The translations under genes were made by a program, and so were the position numbers. A DNA stretch of 64,000 bases, taken from Streptomyces sp. RFCAC02. Lineage in GTDB: Bacteria; Actinomycetota; Actinomycetes; Streptomycetales; Streptomycetaceae. Shown piece after piece: positions 38,608-47,249 of this stretch; positions within the stretch are counted from its first letter, which is position 1, and each line of letters starts with the position of its first letter. The notes beneath the pieces were generated by a model that saw only the letters and a list, made by a program, of their open reading frames with translations, was not told the origin of the DNA and did not search any database. The stretch covers positions 5,427,501-5,491,500 of the forward strand of contig NZ_SAUH01000001.1 in assembly GCF_004193175.1 (NCBI RefSeq). Direction: 5' to 3'.

Positions 38608-39609
38608 ATGACAGCCCTCCCCGACGACCTGCGGTCCGCCCTCGACGACGCGCTGCGCGGCCTCGACCGGCAGGGGCTCGCCCGGTCCGTCGAGCGCCTC
38701 AGCGGCCGGTACCGGGAGGGCCGGGCGGCGAGCGCGCCGATCCTCGCGACGGCCGGCGACGTCGCCGCCTACGCCGGCTACCGCATGCCCGCCACCTACG
38801 CGGCCGTCCACGCGGCGCTGTCCGAGGTGGCGCTCGCCGCCCCGGCCTTCGCCCCGCGCGCGATGACCGACGTGGGCGGCGGCACCGGCGCCGCGCTGTG
38901 GGCCGCGCACGGGGTGTGGCCCGGCCTCGACTCCCTCACCGTCGTCGAGCAGGCACCCGAGGCCATCGCGCTGGGCCGGCGCCTCGCCACCGCCGCCTCG
39001 GCGCCCGCGCTGCGCTCCGCCACCTGGCGGCGCGGCCTCATCGACCCGGCGGCCCCCCTGCCCCCGGCCGACCTCGTCACCCTCTCCTACGTCCTCGGTG
39101 AGCTGCCCGAGCCGGCCCGCGAGGCGGCCGTGTCGCATCTCGCCGACGCAGCCGGCGCGACGGGCACGGTCGTCCTCGTCGAGCCCGGCACCCCCGACGG
39201 CTACGAGCGCATCGCCGCAGCGCGCGACGTGCTGATCGCTCGTGGCCTGACCGTCGTCGCGCCCTGCCCGCACGACCACGCGTGCCCCGTCCCGCGCGGC
39301 CGCGACTGGTGCCACTTCGCCGCCCGCCTGCCCCGCGAGGACGCGCACCGGCGGATCAAGGAGGGCACGCTCGGCTTCGAGGACGAGAAGTTCTCCTACG
39401 TCGCCGCGTCGGCCGTGCCCCACGGCCGCGCCGGCGCCCGCGTGCTGCGGCACCCGCTCAAGCGGAAGGGGCTCGTCGGGCTGCGGACCTGCACCGCCGA
39501 CGACGGGCTGGCCGAGGTCACCGTGACGAAGCGGCAGGGCGACCTCTACCGGGCGGCGCGGGACACGCGCTGGGGCGACGCCTGGCCGCCGCCCGGGGAC
39601 CGCGGGTGA
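38608..39609 (+). CDS. Rsm22-like small-ribosomal-subunit methyltransferase family protein
   Basis: A 333-residue class I SAM methyltransferase of the Rsm22 family: SAM loop DVGGGTGAA near residues 91-99, and a C-terminal cysteine cluster C-PHDHAC-(N7)-WC that in mitochondrial relatives binds metal. It is usually linked to ribosome assembly. ATG 38608 is preferred over 38599 because GGGGGAGA directly abuts the latter. It ends 4 bp from the convergent GH5 gene. Confidence 0.85.
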   Translation: MTALPDDLRSALDDALRGLDRQGLARSVERLSGRYREGRAASAPILATAGDVAAYAGYRMPATYAAVHAALSEVALAAPAFAPRAMTDVGGGTGAALWAAHGVWPGLDSLTVVEQAPEAIALGRRLATAASAPALRSATWRRGLIDPAAPLPPADLVTLSYVLGELPEPAREAAVSHLADAAGATGTVVLVEPGTPDGYERIAAARDVLIARGLTVVAPCPHDHACPVPRGRDWCHFAARLPREDAHRRIKEGTLGFEDEKFSYVAASAVPHGRAGARVLRHPLKRKGLVGLRTCTADDGLAEVTVTKRQGDLYRAARDTRWGDAWPPPGDRG

Positions 39610-39613
39610 GCCG

Positions 39614-40648
39614 TCAGCCGACGCGGTCCCGTACCCACCGGCCGGCCGGCTTCAGGGCTTCGGGATCGTCGAACGCCCCCGCCGCGCAGGTGCCCGGCTC
39701 GAACACCGCGCCCGAGCGCGGATCGTCGGACCAGTTCCAGTTCACCCAGCTCACGCCCAGACGGTCCAGCAGGTCGAGGTAGCGCCCGGCCGAGTCGAAG
39801 TCGTCCGGGCCGTCACCCGTGGCCTCCTGCGTACCGAACTCGGTCACGAACAGCGGCAGCTCCCGCGCGGCGCGGGCGAGGGTGTCCCGGTAGACGGGGT
39901 CGTCGTGCGAGGCGGCGTAGAAGTGGAAGGTGTACATGATGTTGTCCGCGCCGACGGGGTCGGCGAGGATCTCCGACTCGTCCGCGCCGTCCGAGACGCC
40001 GAGCGACGACCAGCCGCGCGTGCCCACCAGGACCACGGCGTCCGGCGCCCCCTCGCGCACCACGGGGACCACCTCCTCGGCGTAGGAGCGGATGGCCCGC
40101 CAGTCCACGCCGTTCGGCTCGTTCGCGATCTCGTAGAGCACATTGCCCCGGTCACCGAGACGCGCGGTGACGGTGCGGAAGAACTCCTCGGCGAGCGCCG
40201 TGTCGGCGTTGGGGTCGCCCGGGTCGAGCATGTGCCAGTCCACGATCGCGTACAGGCCGCGCTCCGTCGCCGCCTCGACGGCGCGGACCGCCACGTCCGT
40301 CAGATGGTCCGGATTCGTCGCCCAGCCATCCTCGTGGACGTACGTCGAGACGCGCAGCACGTCCGCGCCCCAGTCGTACGCGAGCACGTCGAGGGACGCG
40401 TCCGTGACGCACTGCGCGTACCACTGCGTGCCATGCGTACTCATGCCGCGCAACTGCACGGTGTCCCCGTGCTCGTCGCACAGGGCCGTCCCGCACACCC
40501 GCAGCCGGCCGTGCTCCTCGAACGGCGTCGCCCCGCCCCCGCCGGACGCGTCCGCCGCGGGCGGGTCACCGCCGCAGGCCGCCGTCAGGACGAGGGCCGC
40601 CGCTCCCAGGAGGGCCGGTACGGGACGCGGGAGGCGGGGTCTGCCCAT
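39614..40648 (-). CDS. GH5 endoglucanase-like lipoprotein
   Basis: A 344-residue secreted enzyme. A lipobox (VLTAAC) ends the signal peptide near residue 25 and is followed by a Gly/Ser linker. The GH5 barrel has the acid/base Glu177 in IANEPNG and the nucleophile Glu270 in VTEFGTQ; MSTHGTQWY and IVDWHML are other family marks. It should cut cellulose or a related beta-glucan while tethered to the cell surface. ATG 40648 has GAGAGGA upstream. It lies 110 bp downstream of the mannanase, behind that gene's terminator. Confidence 0.9.
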   Translation of the reverse strand: MGRPRLPRPVPALLGAAALVLTAACGGDPPAADASGGGGATPFEEHGRLRVCGTALCDEHGDTVQLRGMSTHGTQWYAQCVTDASLDVLAYDWGADVLRVSTYVHEDGWATNPDHLTDVAVRAVEAATERGLYAIVDWHMLDPGDPNADTALAEEFFRTVTARLGDRGNVLYEIANEPNGVDWRAIRSYAEEVVPVVREGAPDAVVLVGTRGWSSLGVSDGADESEILADPVGADNIMYTFHFYAASHDDPVYRDTLARAARELPLFVTEFGTQEATGDGPDDFDSAGRYLDLLDRLGVSWVNWNWSDDPRSGAVFEPGTCAAGAFDDPEALKPAGRWVRDRVG

Positions 40649-40698
40649 CGAAGGTCGGTCCTCTCGGCGGAGCGCGCGGGTCGCCGAGGAAAGTAGAC

Positions 40699-40737
40699 GC
40701 GCCCCCGGGCGGCGGTCAAACCGTCCGCCGGGGGCGC
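40699..40737. terminator. Terminator after the mannanase gene
   Basis: GCGCCCCCGG...CGG pairs with CCG...CCGGGGGCGC with one bulged base around a short loop, 20 bp after the GH26 stop. It separates the GH26 gene from the downstream GH5 lipoprotein gene. Confidence 0.75.
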
Positions 40738-40757
40738 GCCCGAGTGCGTCCGCCCCG

Positions 40758-42557
40758 TCAGCCTGCCGTGCAGCTCGGTGCGAGCGCCGTGTCCTCCGGC
40801 CAGGGGCCGGAGCCCAGGTAGCCGAAGGTGGTGCTCCCACCCGGTGCCAGCTCGGCGTTCCACCCGGAGGGGGTCGCGAGGACCGTGGACTCACCGGTGG
40901 TCACCTGCGAGCCCCACACACTGGAGGGAACGGCAGCGCCGCCGTCGTGGCGCCAGCCCACGCGCCAGCCCTCGACCGGGGCGTCGCCGGTGTTCTCGAC
41001 GGTCACCTCCGCGAGGAAGCCGGTGCCCCAGCTCTCGGTGACCGTGTGCGTCGCCCGGCAGCCGCCGTGGTGTTTGACGTCGCCCAGCTCGTCCAGGGTG
41101 ATGACGCGCGGGTGGTTGTAGACGTGCTCCAGGTGCTCGCGCGAGTTGCTCACGCCGTCGGTGAGGAAGCTGCCGCTCCAGGTCACGAACCAGCTCCAGT
41201 CGGCCTCGTACGCCTCCAGCAGGTCGGGGTCGGGAATGGAGCCGACCTCCGTGAGGGCCACGATCTTCCGGTCCTGGCCCAGCTCGACCAGCTTCTCGTA
41301 GTCGGCGCTGACCGGGCCGTGGTCGCCGGCGGGCGGGTAGGAGTCGGTGCTCACGATGTCCACCACGTCGTCGCCCGGGTACCAGGCCGGGTCGACGGAG
41401 TTCCACACCCAGATGAGGTTGTGCAGGCCGTGGACGTTGACCAGGCGGTCGTAGAGCAGGCGGTACAGCTCCTTCGCCGGCTCGGGACCCTTCGCCCCCC
41501 ACCAGAACCAGCCGCCCTCGGCCTCGTGCAGGGGGCGCCACAGCACCGGCACGCCCGCGTCCTGCAGCTGGCCGAGCTGGACGGCGATGGCGTCGATGTC
41601 CCGCAGGACGAGCTGGTACTCGGGGGACGCGGGGTCGGCGAGCGCGGCCGCGATGTCGAAGGTGGTCGAGTCGGTGTAGAAGCCGCGCCACCATTCCTTG
41701 CCCGGCTCGTCGATGAGGCCGGTGGGGGCGTTCCAGTGCCACACGAAGGTGGTGATGCCGCCGCGGGCGTCCCAGGCGATGGCGTTCTCGACCTCCTGCG
41801 AGGTGGTGCCCCGCTCGACGCGGCTGGGGGAGTAGTCCATCATGTCGAGCCCGGCGACGGCGGGGGCGCGGCCGATGTTCTCCTCCAGCCACGCGATGCT
41901 CGCCATGTCCTGCTGGCCGCTGAGGATGTGACTGCCGTACTCGTCGGTGAGGTAGTTGAGGAGGGACCGGGCCTCCGGGGTGGCGTCCGGGTCGACGGGG
42001 GCGTCGCCGACCTGGTGCGGCGGACGCGGCGGGACGGGGGAGAGGGCGATGGCGTCGATCTCGTACCAGCCCCACCCGTTCTCGATGGTGACGGTGTTGT
42101 CGCCCTCCCGCAGGAGCACCTTGCCCGCCGCGGCCTCGGAGAAGGTGTCGGTCGGGACGAGGGTGACCGAGCCCATCCCGGTGTCGTTGAGGCGGAGGTT
42201 CGCGTCCTTCTGGCCGTAGGGAGCGCGATAGAGGACGGTGAGGTCGTACAGGCCGCCGACGCTGTCGGGGATGGTGATGGTGACCTGGTCGCCGGCGGTG
42301 TCGAAGCCCTCGACGTAGCCGGTGCCGGAGTGGCCGGCGGCGGTGGAGGCCACCGTGACGCCGGTGAGGACGCCGTCCTCGGCCTCGTAGATCTCGGTCT
42401 CGGGGGCGACGCTGCCGGTGGCTGTGGTGCCGGCCGTGCCGGACGCCGGGTCCCCGGGGGCGGCGACGGCAGGTGCGGAGCCGTACACCAGCAGCGCGGA
42501 CAGCGCGCCTGCCACGGCGCCGGCCGCCAGTCCGCGGGTCGTGGAACGCGTACGCAT
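40758..42557 (-). CDS. Secreted modular beta-mannanase: CBM35-like, GH26, CBM2
   Basis: A 599-residue secreted enzyme. A Sec signal peptide (to about AVAAP, residue 34) is followed by a CBM35-like domain (IYEAEDGVLTG to about residue 180), a GH26 barrel (acid/base Glu345 in HEAEGGWFWWG, nucleophile Glu437 in ALTEVGSI) and a C-terminal CBM2 (GWRVGW ... GWNAELAPGGSTTFGY). It attacks beta-1,4-mannan, and CBM2 should bind it to cellulose. ATG 42557 has GAGGAGG upstream. A perfect CebR operator lies 22 bp before the start, so cello-oligosaccharide induction is expected. Confidence 0.94.
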   Translation of the reverse strand: MRTRSTTRGLAAGAVAGALSALLVYGSAPAVAAPGDPASGTAGTTATGSVAPETEIYEAEDGVLTGVTVASTAAGHSGTGYVEGFDTAGDQVTITIPDSVGGLYDLTVLYRAPYGQKDANLRLNDTGMGSVTLVPTDTFSEAAAGKVLLREGDNTVTIENGWGWYEIDAIALSPVPPRPPHQVGDAPVDPDATPEARSLLNYLTDEYGSHILSGQQDMASIAWLEENIGRAPAVAGLDMMDYSPSRVERGTTSQEVENAIAWDARGGITTFVWHWNAPTGLIDEPGKEWWRGFYTDSTTFDIAAALADPASPEYQLVLRDIDAIAVQLGQLQDAGVPVLWRPLHEAEGGWFWWGAKGPEPAKELYRLLYDRLVNVHGLHNLIWVWNSVDPAWYPGDDVVDIVSTDSYPPAGDHGPVSADYEKLVELGQDRKIVALTEVGSIPDPDLLEAYEADWSWFVTWSGSFLTDGVSNSREHLEHVYNHPRVITLDELGDVKHHGGCRATHTVTESWGTGFLAEVTVENTGDAPVEGWRVGWRHDGGAAVPSSVWGSQVTTGESTVLATPSGWNAELAPGGSTTFGYLGSGPWPEDTALAPSCTAG

Positions 42558-42579
42558 GCGGTCTCTGCCTCCTCGTGGG

Positions 42580-42593
42580 TGGGAGCGCTCCCA
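42580..42593. promoter_or_regulatory. CebR operator (perfect)
   Basis: TGGGAGCGCTCCCA, the 14-bp palindrome known as the binding site of the cellobiose repressor CebR in several Streptomyces species, lies 22 bp upstream of the mannanase start. It predicts release by cellobiose or cellotriose. Confidence 0.9.
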
Positions 42594-42673
42594 AGCGAGG
42601 GTCATTGGACCGTACCCGCAGGATCACGTCAATGACATGCGCACGATCGGCTCATGGGCGGCCGGAAAGGGGT

Positions 42674-42709
42674 GTGGGAGGTGCCGCCCCTGCGGGCGGT
42701 ACCTCCCAC
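42674..42709. terminator. Strong terminator after the small membrane protein gene
   Basis: A 16-bp stem (GTGGGAGGTGCCGCCC with one G-U pair) closes on a 4-nt CTGC loop. It lies 61 bp after the 42770 stop and insulates the mannanase promoter. Confidence 0.85.
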
Positions 42710-42769
42710 GGATGCGCTGTTCCTCGGCGGCCGCCGGACTTCCGTACGTGCGGGGTGCTGAGCACCGTG

Positions 42770-43060
42770 TCAGTAACGCCTGACGCGGTTGGCCACGAGA
42801 TTGCCGATCGCGAAGTACACGATCGCCGCGAGTCCGTAGCCGCACACGACGCGCGCCCACTCCTCGTCGAACGTGAACAGGTCGTGCGACCAGCCGGCCA
42901 GCCAGCGGGACGAGTCGTGGACGAAGTCCACCAGCATGTTGCCCCGGTTGGCGTCCAGCAGGTACATCAGGATCCACAGGCCGATGATGCAGGCGGCCAC
43001 GTCGGCGATCACCGCGACCACCGCAGCCGCCGGGCCGAATCTCGTTGTATGCGCGGACAT
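42770..43060 (-). CDS. Small integral membrane protein, unknown function
   Basis: A 96-residue protein with two clear membrane helices (about residues 10-36 and 70-90) and a hydrophilic middle containing DANRGNMLVDFVHDSSRWLAGW, a pattern familiar from conserved streptomycete proteins of unknown role. G/C third-position bias supports it. ATG 43060 has only a weak ribosome site (GCAGGGG at distance). It is a single gene ending at a strong terminator. Confidence 0.75.
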   Translation of the reverse strand: MSAHTTRFGPAAAVVAVIADVAACIIGLWILMYLLDANRGNMLVDFVHDSSRWLAGWSHDLFTFDEEWARVVCGYGLAAIVYFAIGNLVANRVRRY

Positions 43061-44068
43061 GACATGCGGATTGCCCCTGCCCGTCCGGCGAAACGCTGTT
43101 CGTCCGCCCCTTGTCGTGGCACGGCGTCCGGAACACCCCGATCGTCACCGGCGGCCCCAGCGGGTGCCACGTGAGGCGCCCACTGATCCAATCTGCGGAG
43201 CCATCCGGTGCCGTCCCGGCGCTCGCTCCACCGGGCGACATGTCGACACGACAACAGCTCCGGCCCCTGTCCGTCACACGTGCCGCGCCGCCTCCTGACA
43301 TCCCACCGCACGCCCGCCGAAGGCCCCGCCCGCCCCTCGCCCGGGGCGCCCGCGTCCGCACGCCGCCCACTATTGCCGCTGATGCCTGGCCTCCGTGGCT
43401 GGTCCAGCGCGTGCCCGGACTGCCCGGCTCTGGCCGGGCCGCCGATCGTGCTGGGGGCGGCGGTGGTGAAGCGACGTTCACTCTGCGCTTGGTCGGCTTG
43501 TCGATACAGGGCGTTCCGGTGGCCACCCGGGGCGTCCGCACGCGCCCACTACTGCCGCCGGTACCCGGCCTTGCGGCTGGCCCAGCGCGTTCCTTACTCC
43601 GTGATTTCGGACGGGCTGCCGGGGTCGGTGCCCGTGGGTGATGGTCATGCGGTGTCGAGTTGGCTGGTCGATACATCGGCACATCGGTGGGTGGCTGGTC
43701 CAGCGTGTTCCTGACCACATGACTCCGGTCCGGTTGCCGGGGCTGGCACTCGTGGGGTGACGGTCACGGGTGCTGCGTCGGTCGGTCGAGACGCCGGCAT
43801 TCCGGTGGTTGCCCGGGGCGCCCGCGTCCGCTCGCCGCCCACGGCCATCGCCGACAGCCGGGCTCGGTGGTCGGCCAGGCGTGTGCCCGGGCCGCCCGGT
43901 CCAGGCCGGGGTGCTGGTCGAAGCCGGGGCTCACGCCCGCGGGGCGGATGGTCACTCGGCGCTCAGCAGCCGGTCACACGCCGGTACTCCGGTGGTCGCC
44001 CCGGGTGCACGTGCCCACGCCCACTTCCACCCGCTCGCCGGACGGGCCGCTCCCGGCCCGTGACCGTG
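43061..44068. other. 1-kb gene-free region
   Basis: None of the ORFs here shows normal codon bias, and none resembles a known protein. The first 280 bp hold the promoter of the small membrane protein gene. From 43341 on the region consists of decayed copies of a ~170-bp repeat (separate entry). Confidence 0.7.
43341..44037. repeat. Degenerate tandem repeat array, about five copies of ~120-187 bp
   Basis: Copies begin near 43341, 43513, 43680, 43799 and 43986. Most start with a block like TTCCGGTGGTTGCCCGGGG followed by CGCCCGCGTCCGC..GCCCAC; next comes GGCTGGTCCAGCGCGTTCC (at about 43397, 43575, 43692, 43869) and then GGTGATGGTCATGCGG..GGTCGATAC. Copy 3 lacks the first block and copy 5 is cut short. 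Identity between copies is moderate, so the array is old. Confidence 0.7.
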
Positions 44069-45118
44069 TCAGGACCGCGTGCCCACCGGGCGGGAGACGA
44101 CGCAGGCCGGGGAACCGACCGACAGCCGGTACTCCTCCGCGACCGGCGCACCGGACACGGTGTCGAGCGTGAGGACCAGCACGGCGTCGCTCTCCTGTGC
44201 GGCCACCAGCATGCGGTCCCCGTCCACCGTGAAGTGCCGGGGCCAGGCGGCCCCGAGGACGTATTCGGCGGTGAGCTTCGGGGTGTCCGTGCCGAGGGCG
44301 AAGGTGGCGATGGTGTCCGCGCCCCGGTTGGACAGGTGACCGGTACGGCCGTCCGCGCTGATCACCAGGTGGGCCGGCTGATCGGCTCCAGCGCCCGGCC
44401 GTGCCGACGCGGGACTCGAGGCGAGCGCGGTGAACACGCCCGGCGTCTCCTCGGCCACCGTGACGAGCCCCGCCGCCAGCTCCGCCACCACGTGGGCGCG
44501 GCCCGTCGCGGCCCGGACGAGCTGGCGCGGCCCCGTGCCGGCGGGCAGGCCGGAGGCCGCCGACCGCGTCAGCGTGCCGGCCCCGGGATCCAACCGGTAC
44601 GACCACAGCGTGTCGGTGCCGAGATCGACCACGGTCACGAGCGACCCGGCCGCGTCGAGCGTCACCATGTGGGCGTGCGGCCCCTCCTGGCGGTCGGGAA
44701 CGGGTCCCGAGCCGGTGAGCCGGACGAGGTCGGTGCGCGCGACCGGCACGCCGGCCTCGTCGAGGGAGAACACCGCGACGCTGCCCGAGCCGTAGTTCGC
44801 CGCGAGGAGATGACGCCCGTCCGGGGTCACGGCCAGGTGGCACGGTTCGGCGCCCCCGGTCGGCAGTCCGCCCACGACCTCGGGCTCCCCGTCCCCGGCG
44901 AACCGGATCGCGCTCACCCCGCCCTCGGCCCGCTCGTGCACCGTGTACAGCACCGGCAGGGTGGGGTGCCATTCCAGCCACGAACAGCCGGGAAGGGCCA
45001 GCTCTCCGGCCGGGACGAGCCGCCCGCCCCGACCGTCCTCGCGGAGCAGCGTGATGCCGGGACCCCGGCCGCCTGTCTCCGCCGTGTAGGAGCCGACGCA
45101 GAACAGCCGGTCGGACAT
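44069..45118 (-). CDS. Lactonase-family beta-propeller protein (6-phosphogluconolactonase-like)
   Basis: A 349-residue seven-bladed propeller of the lactonase (PF10282) family: repeated blade ends such as PCHLAVTPDGRHLLAANYGSG, QPAHLVISADGRTGHLSNRG and PRHFTVDGDRMLVAAQESD. These enzymes hydrolyse 6-phosphogluconolactone or related lactones; others only bind. No signal peptide is visible, so it is cytosolic. ATG 45118 has GGGGAG about 4 nt upstream. It diverges from an APC transporter across 207 bp. Confidence 0.88.
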   Translation of the reverse strand: MSDRLFCVGSYTAETGGRGPGITLLREDGRGGRLVPAGELALPGCSWLEWHPTLPVLYTVHERAEGGVSAIRFAGDGEPEVVGGLPTGGAEPCHLAVTPDGRHLLAANYGSGSVAVFSLDEAGVPVARTDLVRLTGSGPVPDRQEGPHAHMVTLDAAGSLVTVVDLGTDTLWSYRLDPGAGTLTRSAASGLPAGTGPRQLVRAATGRAHVVAELAAGLVTVAEETPGVFTALASSPASARPGAGADQPAHLVISADGRTGHLSNRGADTIATFALGTDTPKLTAEYVLGAAWPRHFTVDGDRMLVAAQESDAVLVLTLDTVSGAPVAEEYRLSVGSPACVVSRPVGTRS

Positions 45119-45325
45119 GACATCTCCCCTTCGCCGTGGATCGGATCGACGCCCGGGACGTTACCAAGCCGCTCGGCCCTGCCCGCCGGCCCCCGCTCCG
45201 CGCTGCGGGCCGGCCGCCCGGACGGCCCCGGGCCGGACACCGAGCCTCCCCCGTGCGCGCGGTGCGTTGTGGGCCGACCGGCCGAACACGTGTCTGCTCG
45301 GCCGCGGACCGGGCAAGCGGACCGG

Positions 45326-46663
45326 GTGACGACTGCGGAGACATCGGAGCGCGGGACGCCCCCTCTGAAGAGGGCGCTGACGACGCCCCTGCTGTATCTG
45401 TTCATCCTGGGTGACACGCTCGGCGCCGGCGTGTACGTCCTGGTCGGACAGGTCGCGGAGGAGTCCGGCGGGGCCGTGTGGGCGCCGCTGCTGGCCGCCC
45501 TGTGCCTCGCCCTGCTGACCGCCGCTTCCTACGCGGAACTGGCGACCAAGTACCCGCGTGCCGGGGGAGCGGCGCACTACGCGCACCTCGCCTTCGGCCC
45601 GTTCGTCGGCTTCGCCGTGGGCTTCTGCATGCTGGCGGCCGGCACCGTCTCCGTCGCCACCCTCACCCGTGCCTTCGGCGGCGACTACCTGTCGGCCTTC
45701 GTGGACATCCCGATGCCCCTGGTGGCGCTCCTCTTCCCGATCGCGCTGGCCCTGCTGAACGCCCGGGGCATCGCGGAGTCCCTGCGGGCCAACGCGGTCG
45801 CCACCGTGATCGAGACCAGCGGGCTGCTCCTCGTCGTCGGGCTCGGGGTATGGGTCCTCCTGCGCGGCGACGGGGACGGTTCGCGCCTGGCCGATGTCGG
45901 CACCGCCGAGGCGGGACCGGCCGCGGCCGTCCTCGGCGGCGCGGTGCTCGCCTACTACTCGTTCGTCGGTTTCGAGACCTCCGTGAATCTCGCGGAGGAG
46001 ACCCGGAATCCGGGCCGCTCCTACCCGCGCGCCCTCTTCGGCGCCCTCGCCACCGCCGGCGTGGTCTACGGCCTGGTCGGCGTCGTGGCCAGTGCCGTCG
46101 TCCCCACCGAACGTCTCGTCTCCTCCAGCGGCCCCCTCCTCGAAGTCGTCCATACGGCCGGGAACGTCCCGGACCGGCTGTTCAGCGCGATCGCTCTCGT
46201 CGCCGTGGCCAACGGCGCCCTGCTCACCGGCATCATGTCGTCGCGGCTGGCCTACGGCATGGCCAGGGACCGCCTGCTGCCCGGCTTCCTGGCCCGGGTA
46301 CTGCCGCGCCGCCGCACCCCCTGGGCCGCCATCGCCGTCACGACCGCCCTGTCGATGCTCCTTGCACTCACCGGTGATGTGGCGAGCCTCGCGTCGACGC
46401 TCGTCCTCCTGCTGCTGTGCGTCTTCGGAGCCGTCAACATCGCCGTACTCGTCCTGCGCCGCGACCAGGTGGACACGGACCATTTCCGCGTGCCGCGAGC
46501 GGTGCCCGTCCTCGGGGCGGCCTCCTGCGTCCTGCTCGCGACACGGATCGAGCAGGAGGTCTGGCAGCGCGCGCTGCCACTGATCGCGCTCGGGCTCGTC
46601 CTGGGGGCCGTCGCGCGGGTCCGGCACCGGCGCGGGGCCGCCGTGGAGGAGGAGTTGGCCTGA
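45326..46663 (+). CDS. APC-superfamily amino acid permease
   Basis: A 445-residue membrane protein with about twelve hydrophobic segments. GDTLGAGVYVLVG in segment 1 and SFVGFETSVNLAEETRNPGRSYPRAL after segment 6 are the APC hallmarks. It would import or exchange amino acids or polyamines. GTG 45326 gives the MTTAETSERG start; its ribosome site is weak (GCGGA). No metabolic neighbour points to a substrate. Confidence 0.9.
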   Translation: MTTAETSERGTPPLKRALTTPLLYLFILGDTLGAGVYVLVGQVAEESGGAVWAPLLAALCLALLTAASYAELATKYPRAGGAAHYAHLAFGPFVGFAVGFCMLAAGTVSVATLTRAFGGDYLSAFVDIPMPLVALLFPIALALLNARGIAESLRANAVATVIETSGLLLVVGLGVWVLLRGDGDGSRLADVGTAEAGPAAAVLGGAVLAYYSFVGFETSVNLAEETRNPGRSYPRALFGALATAGVVYGLVGVVASAVVPTERLVSSSGPLLEVVHTAGNVPDRLFSAIALVAVANGALLTGIMSSRLAYGMARDRLLPGFLARVLPRRRTPWAAIAVTTALSMLLALTGDVASLASTLVLLLLCVFGAVNIAVLVLRRDQVDTDHFRVPRAVPVLGAASCVLLATRIEQEVWQRALPLIALGLVLGAVARVRHRRGAAVEEELA

Positions 46664-46904
46664 CGGGCGGCCCGCCGTCACCGGGTGACGCCGAGCCCGC
46701 CGCACCGGGCCGCGTGCACTCCGGGTGAGGACCGCCGGCCGGACCACCGCCCCATGTATCACTGTCCGCTTCCGCTCACCACCCTGGCGCGGGGTGGCGA
46801 AATCCCCGGCGCGAGCAGAATTCCTCCTTCCTGTTCGACCGGTCCGGCACCGCATTCGGGGAAAGCCGACTTCCCGGCCGGACGGAACACCACTCCTTCG
46901 GCCG

Positions 46905-46910
46905 TATACT
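46905..46910 (+). promoter_or_regulatory. -10 element of a leaderless lsr2-like transcript
   Basis: TATACT is a near-consensus -10 hexamer whose last base is 7 bp before ATG 46917. There is no ribosome site. Transcription would start at or next to the A of ATG. I see no good -35. Confidence 0.6.
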
Positions 46911-46916
46911 CCCCGC

Positions 46917-47249
46917 ATGGCCAAGAAAGTTGTCACCATCTACACCGATGACCTCACCGGCGGCGAGGCCGCCGATGTCGGTACCCATACGTTCAGTCTC
47001 GACGGCGTGAACTACGAGATCGACCTCGGTCCCGACTCGTTCGACCGCCTTCTCGACGCCCTGCGTCCTTTCATCGACAAGGGCCGCAAGACCGGCCGGA
47101 CCCAGCGGTCCGCCTCCGCCCCCAAGCGCGCCGCGACGGGCGCCGACCCGGCGAAGGTCCGTGAATGGGCGCGCGCCAACGGTTTCGAGGTGAACGACCG
47201 GGGCCGAGTCCCCGGACACGTCCAGGAGGCCTACGACAAGGCCCACTGA
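46917..47249 (+). CDS. lsr2: Lsr2-family nucleoid-associated protein
   Basis: A 110-residue Lsr2 protein: N-terminal dimerisation domain (MAKKVVTIYTDDLTGG, YEIDLG) and C-terminal DNA-binding domain with VREWARANGFEVNDRGRVP, whose RGR hooks into the minor groove. Lsr2 coats A+T-rich, often foreign DNA and silences it. Streptomycetes usually have two copies, and I cannot say which paralogue this is. The message is probably leaderless. Confidence 0.95.
   Translation: MAKKVVTIYTDDLTGGEAADVGTHTFSLDGVNYEIDLGPDSFDRLLDALRPFIDKGRKTGRTQRSASAPKRAATGADPAKVREWARANGFEVNDRGRVPGHVQEAYDKAH

Noticed and set aside
43341..44037. Protein-coding repeat gene
   Set aside because: Several ORFs cross the region on both strands but none keeps the same frame in all copies or shows G/C third-position bias.
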